A stretch of DNA of 64,000 nt from Candidatus Cloacimonadota bacterium (GTDB lineage Bacteria > Cloacimonadota > Cloacimonadia > Cloacimonadales > TCS61). The stretch lies in assembly GCA_021734835.1 (NCBI GenBank), contig JAIPIH010000007.1, positions 1 to 64,000 on the forward strand. The letters are read 5' to 3'. Below are positions 43,890 through 53,146 of this stretch, one piece after another. The notes beneath the pieces are model-generated. The model searched no databases. It was not told the DNA's origin and was given only the letters and a program-made list of their open reading frames with translations. How positions within the stretch are numbered: the first letter of the stretch is position 1; each line of letters opens with the position of its first letter. The position numbers and the translations under genes were made by a program.

Positions 43890-45347
43890 TTATTTGAGAA
43901 GTAACATTTTATTTATAGCTGAATCTTTGCCTGAAGAAATTTTGTAGTAATAAATTCCTGATGCTACTGATTTATTGGTACTGTCTTTTCCATTCCATTC
44001 AACTGAATGCTGACCAATTGAAAGCAGTTCATTCATTAATTGTATTACCTTTTGACCTCTTACATTGTAAACTGCAAGAGATACATTTGAAACTGCTGCT
44101 AAATTGAAAGAAATTGTTGTTGACGGGTTAAAAGGATTCGGATAGTTTATTAGGGTAAAGATCGATTTAAAAATATCAGAATCCTCAACGCCGACTTCAC
44201 TCCATTCAAGGGCACCCATGTCAATAGAATCATTGATAACGCGCGTGTTCCCAGCCAGATCAAATTCAGATAGAACCGTACCGAATGGAAATTCAAAACT
44301 TCCCGCATCAACGCAGGGAGAATTTGCTTCCAAGCTGTAAAAATACTCACCTGAACCTGAAAATATCGGATCGGAGTTAATATTCCCTTTCCCCTCATGT
44401 CCAAATTCAATATCATTATAAGTTGTATAATATGATTTACAGTTCATCAACTGCTGAGGATCATAAAAATTTGTTACATTATTCCAGATAATATTGTTGG
44501 CTAACTGAGGTTTGGAAATAAATGTATGTATCGCTGCTGTCTCATGAAATACTTCTTCATTTATAACTTGATTTGAAACTATTGTGTTGTTGGAAATTCT
44601 GGGATAAGAATAAGAGCAATAGATCGGAGATCCGCTAATAAAGGCAGAGTTATTTTCAAATAGATTACCAACGATCTGTGGTGCAGAGTTGTACTCGCAA
44701 CTGATCGCGCTGCCAAAATCAGCTATATTGTTGCGGAAAATACAATTTACAACTGCCAATTTAGAAGTATTAATAATATTAAGAACTCCTCCTTTTTCTT
44801 CGAATGATTTTGAATATTCAAAAATACAATATTCTAGTACTGATCTCTCGTTTTGATTTGATACTGCATTAAATTTTAAGCCATTCCACGCTCCGATCTC
44901 ATTGTAATCGAGCATGAAAAATTCCGGATGAGAACTGATGAAATTAATTCTGTTATCCGCATCTCCGTAAGCAAGAATAGTGCCTTTTACATCGATTTTG
45001 TAATAATCTTGAAATTCAATTTTCGTACCTGCTGCGATATTCACAGTTACACCATTATCAATGATTACATCTGCAATTACTTTTACTGTATCGGCATTCC
45101 AGAATTCATCAGATGTAATACTGCCGCCAACTTCCATTGAGCTTCTTATATTATCCCTGCTTGAAATTTCGGGTTTTTCTTTAGGAACTAAAACTATATT
45201 TGTCACAGAATTAAATATTTGACATCCGTAAACTTCAGCCGGTGTGCCGGGAACGACCGAGTAATCTCCATTTTCCGGATCAACTAGAAGCGGATCAAGT
45301 GCAATTACGTTAGTTTCTGCAGTCCAACTGACTGTCTGAGGCGGATT
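43890..45347 (-). pseudogene. C-terminal part of an interrupted secreted beta-helix protein with sorting domain
   Basis: The frame continues directly from the TGA at 45350-45348. It reads through 'NPPQTVSWTAETNVIALDP' into the ORF-track protein that starts at 45206. It holds parallel beta-helix repeats ('VVNCIFRNNIADFGSAISC', 'NLFENNSAFISGSPIYC', 'NNTIVSNQ') and ends with a full sorting domain (YPNPFNPSTTISFNL ... GIYYYKISSG). On its own it has no signal peptide and no ribosome site, so it is probably not exported unless the TGA is read through. Confidence 0.75.
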
Positions 45348-46019
45348 TCAGCCATACTCGCATAATTCCACAAAATGTCTGATCGGTATCTCATTGATCT
45401 CTTCAGCAGAATGATACGACCAATTATCGATGATAGTTGGGATACCGTAGGTTTCGTAAAAGATACTTATAGCAACACTGGATCCTGTTGGTAACCATTC
45501 CATTGGACTGCCGTTCAAATAAGTAAAATCGTCGCCTGTTTCTATAGCGTCGACAAAAATGTTTCTTTCTAAAGTTATGTTCTCACCTGCGCCCTGAAGC
45601 CGTATTGCATGATCTTGTGGTTGATAAAATGTACAGTAACTAACTACACCGAAGGGTATTTCTTCTCCAAGAGAATTATTTATACCGCGATATCTAATGT
45701 TACCATTTACAATAATGCAATTAGTTATATCTAGCTTATTAGAACAATATGAAATACATATCTGCTCAGATTCAAGATCCAGAATAGCTCCATTCCCATT
45801 AATGTAGACATCTAATCCTTCCGGCCCGGAAAGCATTTCTGTCTCCGGATCGTAAATTTTTCCGATCAAAAGACCACCAGTGTAAATTACACCTGTCTCT
45901 AATGTAATATATTTATCATATTCACCCAGAGCAGGAGCAGTTTCATACATTTCCCTCAAAGATGCGGAATAGAGGATCCCCAATTTTAAAATCATTATGA
46001 GCAGGATAATTTTTTTCAT
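45348..46019 (-). pseudogene. N-terminal part of the interrupted secreted beta-helix protein
   Basis: The start is the ATG at 46019, which overlaps the upstream reductase stop (ATGA). The track start at 46085 is inside that gene. A signal peptide (MKKIILLIMILKLGILYSAS) is followed by right-handed beta-helix sequence ('GNGAILDLESEQICISYC', 'ITLERNIFVDAIETGDDF'). It stops at TGA after ...LCEYG. The next codon continues the same protein in the same frame with no shift. One nonsense change (or base error) thus splits a protein of about 709 residues. Confidence 0.75.
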
Positions 46020-47155
46020 AATTTTTTTGCTAGTAGTTTGTGAGTATTTTCCAATGATCGCATTATAGGTATTTTTTGAGGGCATTTAGGCTCACACTCA
46101 CCACATTGAATGCATTTGTCAGCACGATATTCTTCTTTCAGAAAATGATAGAACATACTCGCCCGTTTCTTATCATCATATATCTCACTCATCATATAAA
46201 AATTAAGGCAGGAAGAGATTGCTACTCCCTGAGGACATGGTTCACAGTATTTACAAGAAGTGCAATTGATAGGGGCACGTTTCAAAAATATTTTTCTAAT
46301 CTGTAAATAAAGATCTGATTCTTCCGCTTTCAAACTGCCTACTTTTGATCTATTTGCACTTTCGATGTTTTCTTTTACATGTCGCAACTCACTCATGCCG
46401 CTCAGTACTATCGAAACATCCTTGCGATTCCATATCCATTGTAATGCTCCGTCTGCATAAGAACGTTTTATGGGAAATTGGTTCCAGATCTTTTTTATTT
46501 CTAAGGGTGGTTCTTTAGCTAACTGGCCGCCTCTAATCGGTTCCATCACAATGATATCAAGTCCTTTTTTATGAGCGTATTCCAGCCCTTTCTGCCCTGC
46601 TTGAAAATCGATATCCATGTAATTAAACTGGATCTGACAAAATCCCCATTTATCATAAGAATCGATGATTTTTTTAAAAATAGGATACTGATCGTGAAAG
46701 GAAAAACCTAAGTGTTTTATTTTACCTTCAGCTTGCTTTTTTTCACACCAGTCCAGAACTCCAAGACCCTTAATTTTCTGCCATGTATTTTCATTTAATG
46801 AGTGTAAAAGGTAAAAATCGATGTGATCTGTTTTCAATTTATCTAATTGCTCATTGAAATATTTATCAAAATCCTTTTTTTCTTTAATAAGCCACGAAGG
46901 AAGTTTTGATGCCAGAAAAATATCATCTCTGATATGCCTTCTGGTTAAATAATTTCCCACTACATTTTCACTCTCACCGCCATGATAAGGATAGGCAGTA
47001 TCAATGTAATTAATCCCATTTGCCAGAGCATGATCAAACATAATTTCGGTTTGTTTGATATTTATCTCGCTTGTTTTGTCTCCCTTTGTAGGAAGTCGCA
47101 TTGCACCGAAACCTAAGATCGAAACTTTCTCATCACATAGTTTGCGATATTTCAT
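46016..47155 (-). CDS. Aldo/keto reductase with C-terminal 4Fe-4S domain
   Basis: The 379-residue protein has an AKR TIM barrel with catalytic Asp/Tyr region 'GINYIDTAYPYHGGESE' and 'DFYLLHSLNE'. A C-terminal ferredoxin-like domain has CTSCKYCEPCPQG and CIQCGECEPKCPQK. This fused family is common in anaerobes and may couple Fe-S electrons to carbonyl reduction. The substrate is unknown. The stop overlaps the following secreted protein start by 4 bp. Confidence 0.87.
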   Translation of the reverse strand: MKYRKLCDEKVSILGFGAMRLPTKGDKTSEINIKQTEIMFDHALANGINYIDTAYPYHGGESENVVGNYLTRRHIRDDIFLASKLPSWLIKEKKDFDKYFNEQLDKLKTDHIDFYLLHSLNENTWQKIKGLGVLDWCEKKQAEGKIKHLGFSFHDQYPIFKKIIDSYDKWGFCQIQFNYMDIDFQAGQKGLEYAHKKGLDIIVMEPIRGGQLAKEPPLEIKKIWNQFPIKRSYADGALQWIWNRKDVSIVLSGMSELRHVKENIESANRSKVGSLKAEESDLYLQIRKIFLKRAPINCTSCKYCEPCPQGVAISSCLNFYMMSEIYDDKKRASMFYHFLKEEYRADKCIQCGECEPKCPQKIPIMRSLENTHKLLAKKL

Positions 47156-47177
47156 TATTTACTCCAAGTTGCTGATT

Positions 47178-47780
47178 TTATTTATTGTCTTTCCTCTCTT
47201 CTATAATTTTACTGATCTTTTTTAACTCTGCTAAGATATTTTCACAGGCTTCAGTTTTCTCTGCAACTGGTTTAGTAATATTGACAGTATTATTCTCTGA
47301 TCCACTCAAGGCAGTTCTCAGTTTTTCATGCAATTCATCCCAATTTAGAAGTCCACTCATTTTACCTTCATAACCATTAGAGTTCTGAGATTGCCCGGCA
47401 GTTTGGATCTTGATAGTACCAATCCCCAGCCAGCGGTCGTATAATGAACGGTGAAGCATAAAATCTGTTATCATCCGGAAGGGAATGTTTTGTTTAACTT
47501 TTGTTAAGATGCCTTTCTGGATGACTATTTTATCCTGTTCAATATTAAACGTTAAGTTCTTTATCCATAAGATCATGATGGGTGCAGAAATAATGAACAT
47601 CACAAGTATCATGCAAAAGGCAACTCTCCAAATGTAATAGACAAATAGATCAAAGTCTATCTCGCTGTCTAAAGTAGGGATAATATGTAATATCCCAACG
47701 AAAACAATTATCAAAAGCGTTACTGTGATCAAGATTAACCAGGATTTAGTGATCAACTTTTTATCCGGTCTGATTTCCAT
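47178..47780 (-). CDS. PH-domain (DUF304/YdbS-like) membrane protein
   Basis: The 200-residue protein has two membrane helices (about 14-35 and 49-72). A bacterial PH2 segment follows: 'IEQDKIVIQKGILTKVKQNIPFRMITDFMLHRSLYDRWLGIGTIKIQTAG'. The phrase 'R(S)LYDRWLGIGTI' is typical of DUF304. A charged helical tail follows. The function of the family is not well defined. AGGGAGG precedes the ATG. Confidence 0.75.
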   Translation of the reverse strand: MEIRPDKKLITKSWLILITVTLLIIVFVGILHIIPTLDSEIDFDLFVYYIWRVAFCMILVMFIISAPIMILWIKNLTFNIEQDKIVIQKGILTKVKQNIPFRMITDFMLHRSLYDRWLGIGTIKIQTAGQSQNSNGYEGKMSGLLNWDELHEKLRTALSGSENNTVNITKPVAEKTEACENILAELKKISKIIEERKDNK

Positions 47781-47828
47781 TTTTACCTCCCTTTTCTAAA
47801 CAGAAACATTTCAGATTCAATTATAACT

Positions 47829-49268
47829 TTATGCTTTTACATTACAAACGATATTTTTAAATCTAGCAGGAGCAACTCCATGTGACAAATGCATTGCTTG
47901 TCCGGGCTCACCTTTACCGCAATGGAATGTCCCGTGAAATTCCCATTCCTCCTCCCCGCAAATACCGTCACAGGATGCCCAAAATTCCGGTGTTATCCCG
48001 AAGTAAGTTGGTTCCTTCACAATATGTTTGAGCTCTCCGTCTTTTATTTTCCAACCGATTTCTGTTGTAAATTGAAAATTATGTCGATTATCATCAATGC
48101 TCCAGGTTTTAGTATAATCAATATAATAGCCATTTTCGGTAGATTTAATAAGATCATCTAAACTTCCCGTACCTGGTGAAAGGCAGAAATTTGTCATTCT
48201 AATAAGTGGAATATCATCAGCATAAGAAGCCAACATATTTGAACTTGGTTTAACTCCCAGCAGTGCTGCAGTTTCCTGTGATGTTTGCTGATCCACCAGA
48301 ATTCCGTTCTTTACAATGTCCACTATAGTGCCAGGCGTTCCTTCATCATCAACAATGTGATAACCCATACCGGCTTTATTTGTACTGTCACTAAATATAT
48401 TTACAAGATCAGATCCATATCGGAAATTACCCAGCATTTCCGGTTTTATAAATGTTTTACCTGCATATGATATTTCTTTACCAAAAATTCTATCTGCCTC
48501 TGTCGCATGACCGACTGATTCGTGCAATTGCAAAGCAAGATGACCGTTGCCAATGATAATATCAGCTCTTTCTTCTTCGATCCGAGGTGCAGAAAGCAGT
48601 TCAATTGCTTCTTCTATGATCTCCTCAGTTTGAACTTCCATATTCTGCTGCCGCACTATTTCAAAACCGCCTCTTCTACCATTCATATGACCGGGAAAGG
48701 TTCTGCACATTGATTCTTTTCCATTTGAGGCAAGAACATACATCATCGGCATACTATCATAGATCATAGAATCTACGAAAGTTCCTATTGTATTTGCAAA
48801 TATTTTATATTGACGGTAAAGTTCTGTATAAACATAAGAATAGACTATTTGCTCATTCCCGTTAAGTTTTCTAGCTATCTTCTCGAGGTAATCGATTTTT
48901 TCTTTATCATCCATTTGAAAAGGATCTTCCTCAGGTTGGTAAAGAAAGCTATCCTGAACGGCATTTAGTTTTTTGAAAGCAACCGGGTCCGAACGGAATT
49001 TACTACCGATCTTGGCATTAGAAATAGCCCGCTTAATTGTTTTATCAATTGAGTTTGAATTTAGAATTGTTGTACCTGCAAATCCCCAGCAGCCATCAGT
49101 GAGCACTCGAATTCCTAAAGCTTGCGAATCCAGATCGAAACCGAAATGTTTAAGATTCCCTTTTTCGAAATAGATACTTTGAGTATCTGTATCGGTAAAC
49201 CGTACATCAGCATAAGTAATACCGGGCAGGTCTAATTTATTAACAATATCATAAACTAATTTTTTCAT
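47829..49268 (-). CDS. tldD: TldD-family metalloprotease subunit
   Basis: The 479-residue protein has the zinc motif HESVGHATEAD (HExxxH) at about 254, together with 'GTPGTIVDIVKNGILVD' and a C-terminal 'CDGICGEEEWEFHGTFHCGKGEP'. TldD with TldE forms a protease that acts on small unfolded peptides such as microcin precursors and CcdA. The TldE partner is encoded directly upstream (42-base gap). Confidence 0.9.
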   Translation of the reverse strand: MKKLVYDIVNKLDLPGITYADVRFTDTDTQSIYFEKGNLKHFGFDLDSQALGIRVLTDGCWGFAGTTILNSNSIDKTIKRAISNAKIGSKFRSDPVAFKKLNAVQDSFLYQPEEDPFQMDDKEKIDYLEKIARKLNGNEQIVYSYVYTELYRQYKIFANTIGTFVDSMIYDSMPMMYVLASNGKESMCRTFPGHMNGRRGGFEIVRQQNMEVQTEEIIEEAIELLSAPRIEEERADIIIGNGHLALQLHESVGHATEADRIFGKEISYAGKTFIKPEMLGNFRYGSDLVNIFSDSTNKAGMGYHIVDDEGTPGTIVDIVKNGILVDQQTSQETAALLGVKPSSNMLASYADDIPLIRMTNFCLSPGTGSLDDLIKSTENGYYIDYTKTWSIDDNRHNFQFTTEIGWKIKDGELKHIVKEPTYFGITPEFWASCDGICGEEEWEFHGTFHCGKGEPGQAMHLSHGVAPARFKNIVCNVKA

Positions 49269-49310
49269 TTCTTCCCCTCTCTACATCATTCACGTATTTG
49301 ATTCTAAACA

Positions 49311-50636
49311 TTATACAGTTCTGGTTGAGGAACTAATCTTGAATCCTGTTACTTTTACATGGGGCATACGGACGCTATGCATTCCAAATTCACCATAATT
49401 TTCCGAATAAGGAATTGTATATGCTTTATTCTCAATTTCAGAAATACCTTTAATAATATCAGAAATGTTTTCTGTAAAACGCAAGTTATTAACTACTTTA
49501 GTTATATTCCCATTTTCGATCAAGAAAGTTCCGTCTCTGGTAAGACCGGTTATAGATGTCTCCTTTCTATTAATAAAATTCATATAATGTAAACTGGAAA
49601 TATAAAGTCCTTTTTTTACCGATTTGATGATTTCTTGAAGATTCTTAGTGCCTGTTTCCATTACAAGAGCACTACCTTCAGCACCATTTTTCAGCATGTT
49701 CAATTTACGACCGTAGTAATTATCGACAAAAAAATTCTTGAAAATCCCCTGATGGATAATTGATAATTTCTTGTAAATGTGACCATCACTGTTATAATCA
49801 AAATTTATCAGTTTTTCATTCTTAGGATCATCGTAAAGCGTTATACTTTTTAAGAAAACCTTCTCATTTACTTTACCTTCAAAAAAACTTTGCTTTGAAT
49901 CTAAACTCTGAGCATGGATACTACTGCCTAAATACATAAAATATTCACCAATGCAACGTGGAGCAAGAATAACTTCATACTCTCCTGGATTCACATCAAT
50001 CACTTCATTACAGGCAATTTTGACTTTTTCAGTCAGATTTGAGATGAATTCTGTTTCCTTAAATGATTCAAAACGTTCTCCACCGTATGTTTCCAGAACG
50101 GTTACTTCATTTTTTTGATTTACAGCTTTACATTCCAAATAGATTGGAGAGCTGATCTCTCTTTTATTGATTCCGTTACTGTTAACAAAGATCAAAGTCC
50201 GATAATTGCAGATGAAAGTTCCATATATTTTAAATTTGTAGGATTCTAATGTTTTGGCAACATTCTTCAAAATCTGTATCTTTCTATCAAGATCAACTTT
50301 TTTTATATTATTGGTTTTAATCTTCTCTTCAGATTTAGTCAAATCGTCTTCAAGATCGATAAAATCAGGATCTTCCGGTAATTTATCAATTAGCGCTAAA
50401 ACACTTTCTATCTTCTCCACTAACATTTCTTTTGTTGGTCCTTTTAAAGAGAAGCTGCATGACTTTTTGCCTTTATAGATCGTTGTATATAGCGAAATTG
50501 ATGTTTTAGAAATGTTGTAATTGATCTGGCCGTGATAAAATCTTAAAAAATCAGTCTCCCATATTTTGTAACGAAAATTAAGCTTAAGCTGAGGATACAT
50601 TTCACAAATTTTCACTAAGTCTTTTTGGAATTCCAT
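49311..50636 (-). CDS. TldE/PmbA-like protease partner
   Basis: The 441-residue protein of the TldD/PmbA superfamily lacks the HExxxH motif of TldD ('APRCIGEYFMYLGSSIHAQ' occupies that region). That makes it the non-catalytic TldE/PmbA-type partner. It shares the tail pattern 'SSLHYMNFINRKETSITGLTRDGTFLIENG'. It is first in a two-gene unit with tldD. GGAGGAG precedes the start. Confidence 0.82.
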   Translation of the reverse strand: MEFQKDLVKICEMYPQLKLNFRYKIWETDFLRFYHGQINYNISKTSISLYTTIYKGKKSCSFSLKGPTKEMLVEKIESVLALIDKLPEDPDFIDLEDDLTKSEEKIKTNNIKKVDLDRKIQILKNVAKTLESYKFKIYGTFICNYRTLIFVNSNGINKREISSPIYLECKAVNQKNEVTVLETYGGERFESFKETEFISNLTEKVKIACNEVIDVNPGEYEVILAPRCIGEYFMYLGSSIHAQSLDSKQSFFEGKVNEKVFLKSITLYDDPKNEKLINFDYNSDGHIYKKLSIIHQGIFKNFFVDNYYGRKLNMLKNGAEGSALVMETGTKNLQEIIKSVKKGLYISSLHYMNFINRKETSITGLTRDGTFLIENGNITKVVNNLRFTENISDIIKGISEIENKAYTIPYSENYGEFGMHSVRMPHVKVTGFKISSSTRTV

Positions 50637-50719
50637 TTCTCCTCCTTGTTACAATGTAAAACAAAATAAAAATCACATTTTTTTGTAAATAAAAAGATAT
50701 ACTTCTTAAAGAAATTTTT

Positions 50720-50763
50720 AGCTAAATTGGTTCTTTCCTGGAATGTCAGGAAGAATTTTAGCT
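50720..50763. repeat. Long inverted repeat in the divergent tldE / LiaF-like gap
   Basis: AGCTAAA (50720-50726) pairs with TTTAGCT (50757-50763), and inside it TTCCTG pairs with CAGGAA around a GAATGT loop. The right arm runs into TTGACT (50763-50768), a possible -35 box for the rightward gene. It could be an operator or a hairpin in the leftward leader. Confidence 0.4.
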
Positions 50764-50848
50764 TGACTTTATTTCCAACCACAAGATGATTTATTGGAAA
50801 TTGATAATAATTTAAAATTAAATCTAATGAGATCGGAGGAAACTCTTA

Positions 50849-51214
50849 ATGGAAAGCAAAAACAAATTTATTGAAGATAAAATAAAAGCAAAAGGAGAGA
50901 TAGAAAGGCTGGATAAAATAGGCTGGGGTCTATTTTTAATTATGCTGGGAGCTCTTTGGTTAGTTCCTGAATCTATGCTGCCGAATGGGATATTTGTCTT
51001 CGGAGTAGGCATCATCCTTCTCGGCATGAATTATATAAAATATTCAAAAGGTTACAAAGTTAACAAATTTACCGTTTTTGTAGGAATCGTTGCACTTATA
51101 GCTGGTGCTTCAGCTTTGGTGGGACAACCGATTGATATTCTGCCGCTGATTTTGATCCTTTGGGGAATAAGCATTTTATTCGGGTTCGGTAAAAAACGAC
51201 AAGATGAATTATAG
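50849..51214 (+). CDS. LiaF-like transmembrane protein
   Basis: The 121-residue protein has a charged N-terminal helix and then four short hydrophobic segments arranged as two hairpins ('GWGLFLIMLGALWLVPE', 'GIFVFGVGIILLGMNYI', 'VFVGIVALIAGASALVG', 'ILPLILILWGISILFGF'). This matches the N-terminal membrane module of LiaF/DUF5668 proteins that occur in envelope stress systems. No partner kinase is nearby. GGAGG precedes the ATG. The DJ-1 gene follows after 6 bases. Confidence 0.6.
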   Translation: MESKNKFIEDKIKAKGEIERLDKIGWGLFLIMLGALWLVPESMLPNGIFVFGVGIILLGMNYIKYSKGYKVNKFTVFVGIVALIAGASALVGQPIDILPLILILWGISILFGFGKKRQDEL

Positions 51215-51220
51215 TAAATT

Positions 51221-51772
51221 ATGAGCAAAAAAATATTAGTACCAATTGCTGACGGCAGTGAAGAATTTGAAGCTGTTGGAATTATAGATACATTAAGCAG
51301 AGTCGGTGCAGATGTTACTGTTGCATCAGTTGATAAGTTGCTGGTAACCTGTTCTTGCGGTGTAAAGATCATTGCTGACAAACTCATTCGTGAATGTGTT
51401 AATGAAGAGTACGACCTCATTGTTCTTCCCGGCGGACTACCAGGAGCTGAACATCTGCGCGATTCGGAAATTCTAACGGATCTTTTAAAAAAACAAGCCT
51501 TAGAAGGAAAGCTATATGCTGCTATCTGTGCTTCACCTGTAGTTGTTCTTCAATATCATGGTTTATTGAAGGGTAAAAAAGCTACAGTTAACCCTGCCTT
51601 ATCAGACAAATTAAAGAATAAAAATAAAGTTAATGAACGAGTTGTTGTTGATAAAAACTGTATTACCAGCAGAGCACGGGGTACGGTTATAGAATTTAGT
51701 ATCAAGCTCATCGAGCTGTTATACGATAAACAGAAAGCCGACAAGATCAAAACTGACATGCTTTTCAACTAA
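51221..51772 (+). CDS. DJ-1/PfpI family protein
   Basis: The 183-residue protein is of the DJ-1 branch. It has 'VPIADGSEEFEAVGIIDTLSRVGADV' (conserved Glu), 'YDLIVLPGGLPGAEHL' and the nucleophile elbow AAICASPVVVL (Cys about 105). Members act as chaperone-like or glyoxalase/deglycase-like proteins. The precise activity is disputed. It appears co-transcribed with the LiaF-like gene. Confidence 0.85.
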   Translation: MSKKILVPIADGSEEFEAVGIIDTLSRVGADVTVASVDKLLVTCSCGVKIIADKLIRECVNEEYDLIVLPGGLPGAEHLRDSEILTDLLKKQALEGKLYAAICASPVVVLQYHGLLKGKKATVNPALSDKLKNKNKVNERVVVDKNCITSRARGTVIEFSIKLIELLYDKQKADKIKTDMLFN

Positions 51773-51791
51773 AACTGAAAACACAAAACTA

Positions 51792-51820
51792 TTGACAGCA
51801 GAACCTTAGAAAAAAACATT
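51792..51820 (+). promoter_or_regulatory. Putative promoter of rpmE
   Basis: TTGACA (51792-51797) with a 17-base spacer and a weak AACATT element lies 54 bases before the rpmE start. The -35 box is perfect and the -10 is poor. Confidence 0.35.
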
Positions 51821-51873
51821 GCGTTAGTTCAAAAAACTTAAGTTAATTTAAAATTTTAAGTAGGAGATAGATT

Positions 51874-52086
51874 ATGAAAAAAGGAATTCATCCCAAATAT
51901 GAGAAAGTTACTGTAACATGTTCTTGTGGGAATACATTCGAAACCAGATCAACAGACCCATCTATAAGTAAAGTTGATATCTGTTCAAATTGCCATCCTT
52001 TCTATACTGGAAAGCAAAGAACCAGAGCAAAGGAAGGTCGTATTGAAAAATTTAATCAAAGATATAGTCAGAAAGATAAGAAATAA
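51874..52086 (+). CDS. rpmE: 50S ribosomal protein L31
   Basis: The 70-residue L31 is of the zinc-binding (C+) type, with [11 protein letters not shown] and '[15 protein letters not shown]', so all four Cys positions are present. It bridges the ribosomal subunits. A strong terminator follows, although DUF1385 and prfA come next as in many bacteria. Confidence 0.96.
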   Translation: MKKGIHPKYEKVTVTCSCGNTFETRSTDPSISKVDICSNCHPFYTGKQRTRAKEGRIEKFNQRYSQKDKK

Positions 52087-52102
52087 AAATTAGATATTAT
52101 CG

Positions 52103-52142
52103 CACCACAACTAAATTTGAGATTGTTGTGGTGTTTTTTTTT
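52103..52142 (+). terminator. Rho-independent terminator after rpmE
   Basis: A perfect 9-bp stem CACCACAAC / GTTGTGGTG is followed by nine T. It lies 16 bases after rpmE. The DUF1385 gene starts only 12 bases later with no evident promoter, so some read-through is likely. Confidence 0.88.
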
Positions 52143-52154
52143 AAGGACAACTAA

Positions 52155-53132
52155 ATGGGAAAAAAGCAAATTGAAGTTGGTGGTCAGGCTGTTATAGAAG
52201 GTGTGATGATGCGCGGTCCTGATAATTTAGCAACAGCAATCCGCCGAAAAGATAAAACAATAGAAATAAAGAAAACGAAATTTATAAGTAAAACAAAACA
52301 AAATAAATTTTTAGGATTTCCCATTATCCGAGGATTTGCATCTCTTATTGAAATGTTGATAATTGGATTACAAACCTTAAATTTTTCTGCTTCAAGAGCA
52401 GAATTGGACTGGGAAGAAGAAAATCCTAAGAAAAACAAGAAAAAAAAATCTCAAACACGAGAAAAATTTGAAGAAATTGTAAGTTACATTTTTGCTTTTA
52501 GCTTAGCATTTCTTTTGTTTGCTTTTTTACCTTATAAAATCGCTGAATGGATGAATCTTGGAAAAGAAAACGTTTATTTTAATCTTTTTGCTGGTACTAT
52601 TCGTATTACCTTTTTTGTGCTTTATGTTTGGATAATCGGTAAGATGAAAGATGTAAAACGTCTGTTTGAATATCATGGCGCTGAGCATAAATCAGTCTTT
52701 GCATATGAAGCTGACAGTAAACTCGATTCAGACAGTGTACAACGCTTCAAAACATTTCATCCGCGTTGCGGAACAAGTTTTATTTTCTTCGTTCTGTTAA
52801 TATCGATTCTGATTTTTTCCTTAATTGATACGATGGTTACAAGGTTTATACTTAGCGGAAATGCTCCCAGTATCTTTCTCAGGCTGGGTTATCATTTTCT
52901 ATTGATCCCTTTCATTTCCGGTATATCTTATGAAGTACTTAAACTTTCCGGCCGAAATAGCGAACATCCTTTAGTGAAATTAATGACAGCACCGGGACTT
53001 GCACTCCAACGAATCACAACACAACCACCTGATGATGAGCAAATAGAAGTTGCAGTTATTGCCATGAAATGCGCCTTAAATTTGGATGTTTCTGATTATA
53101 AAAACCTTAAATTTATTAAAGCTAAAAAGTAA
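52155..53132 (+). CDS. DUF1385 (YqhQ-like) membrane protein
   Basis: The 325-residue protein opens with the family hallmark 'GGQAVIEGVMMRGPDNLATAIRR'. It continues with several membrane helices and the conserved 'YHGAEHKSVFAYE' and 'HPRCGTSFIFFV' motifs. DUF1385 proteins are commonly encoded between rpmE and prfA and may bind metal through these His/Glu/Cys residues. The function is unknown. prfA starts 14 bases downstream. Confidence 0.88.
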   Translation: MGKKQIEVGGQAVIEGVMMRGPDNLATAIRRKDKTIEIKKTKFISKTKQNKFLGFPIIRGFASLIEMLIIGLQTLNFSASRAELDWEEENPKKNKKKKSQTREKFEEIVSYIFAFSLAFLLFAFLPYKIAEWMNLGKENVYFNLFAGTIRITFFVLYVWIIGKMKDVKRLFEYHGAEHKSVFAYEADSKLDSDSVQRFKTFHPRCGTSFIFFVLLISILIFSLIDTMVTRFILSGNAPSIFLRLGYHFLLIPFISGISYEVLKLSGRNSEHPLVKLMTAPGLALQRITTQPPDDEQIEVAVIAMKCALNLDVSDYKNLKFIKAKK

Positions 53133-53146
53133 GGATAAATTATTCC

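Noticed and set aside
45348-45350. Selenocysteine codon at the in-frame TGA
   Set aside because: The protein is a secreted beta-helix with no redox motif at the site, and no convincing SECIS-like hairpin is seen right after it. A nonsense change or base error is simpler.
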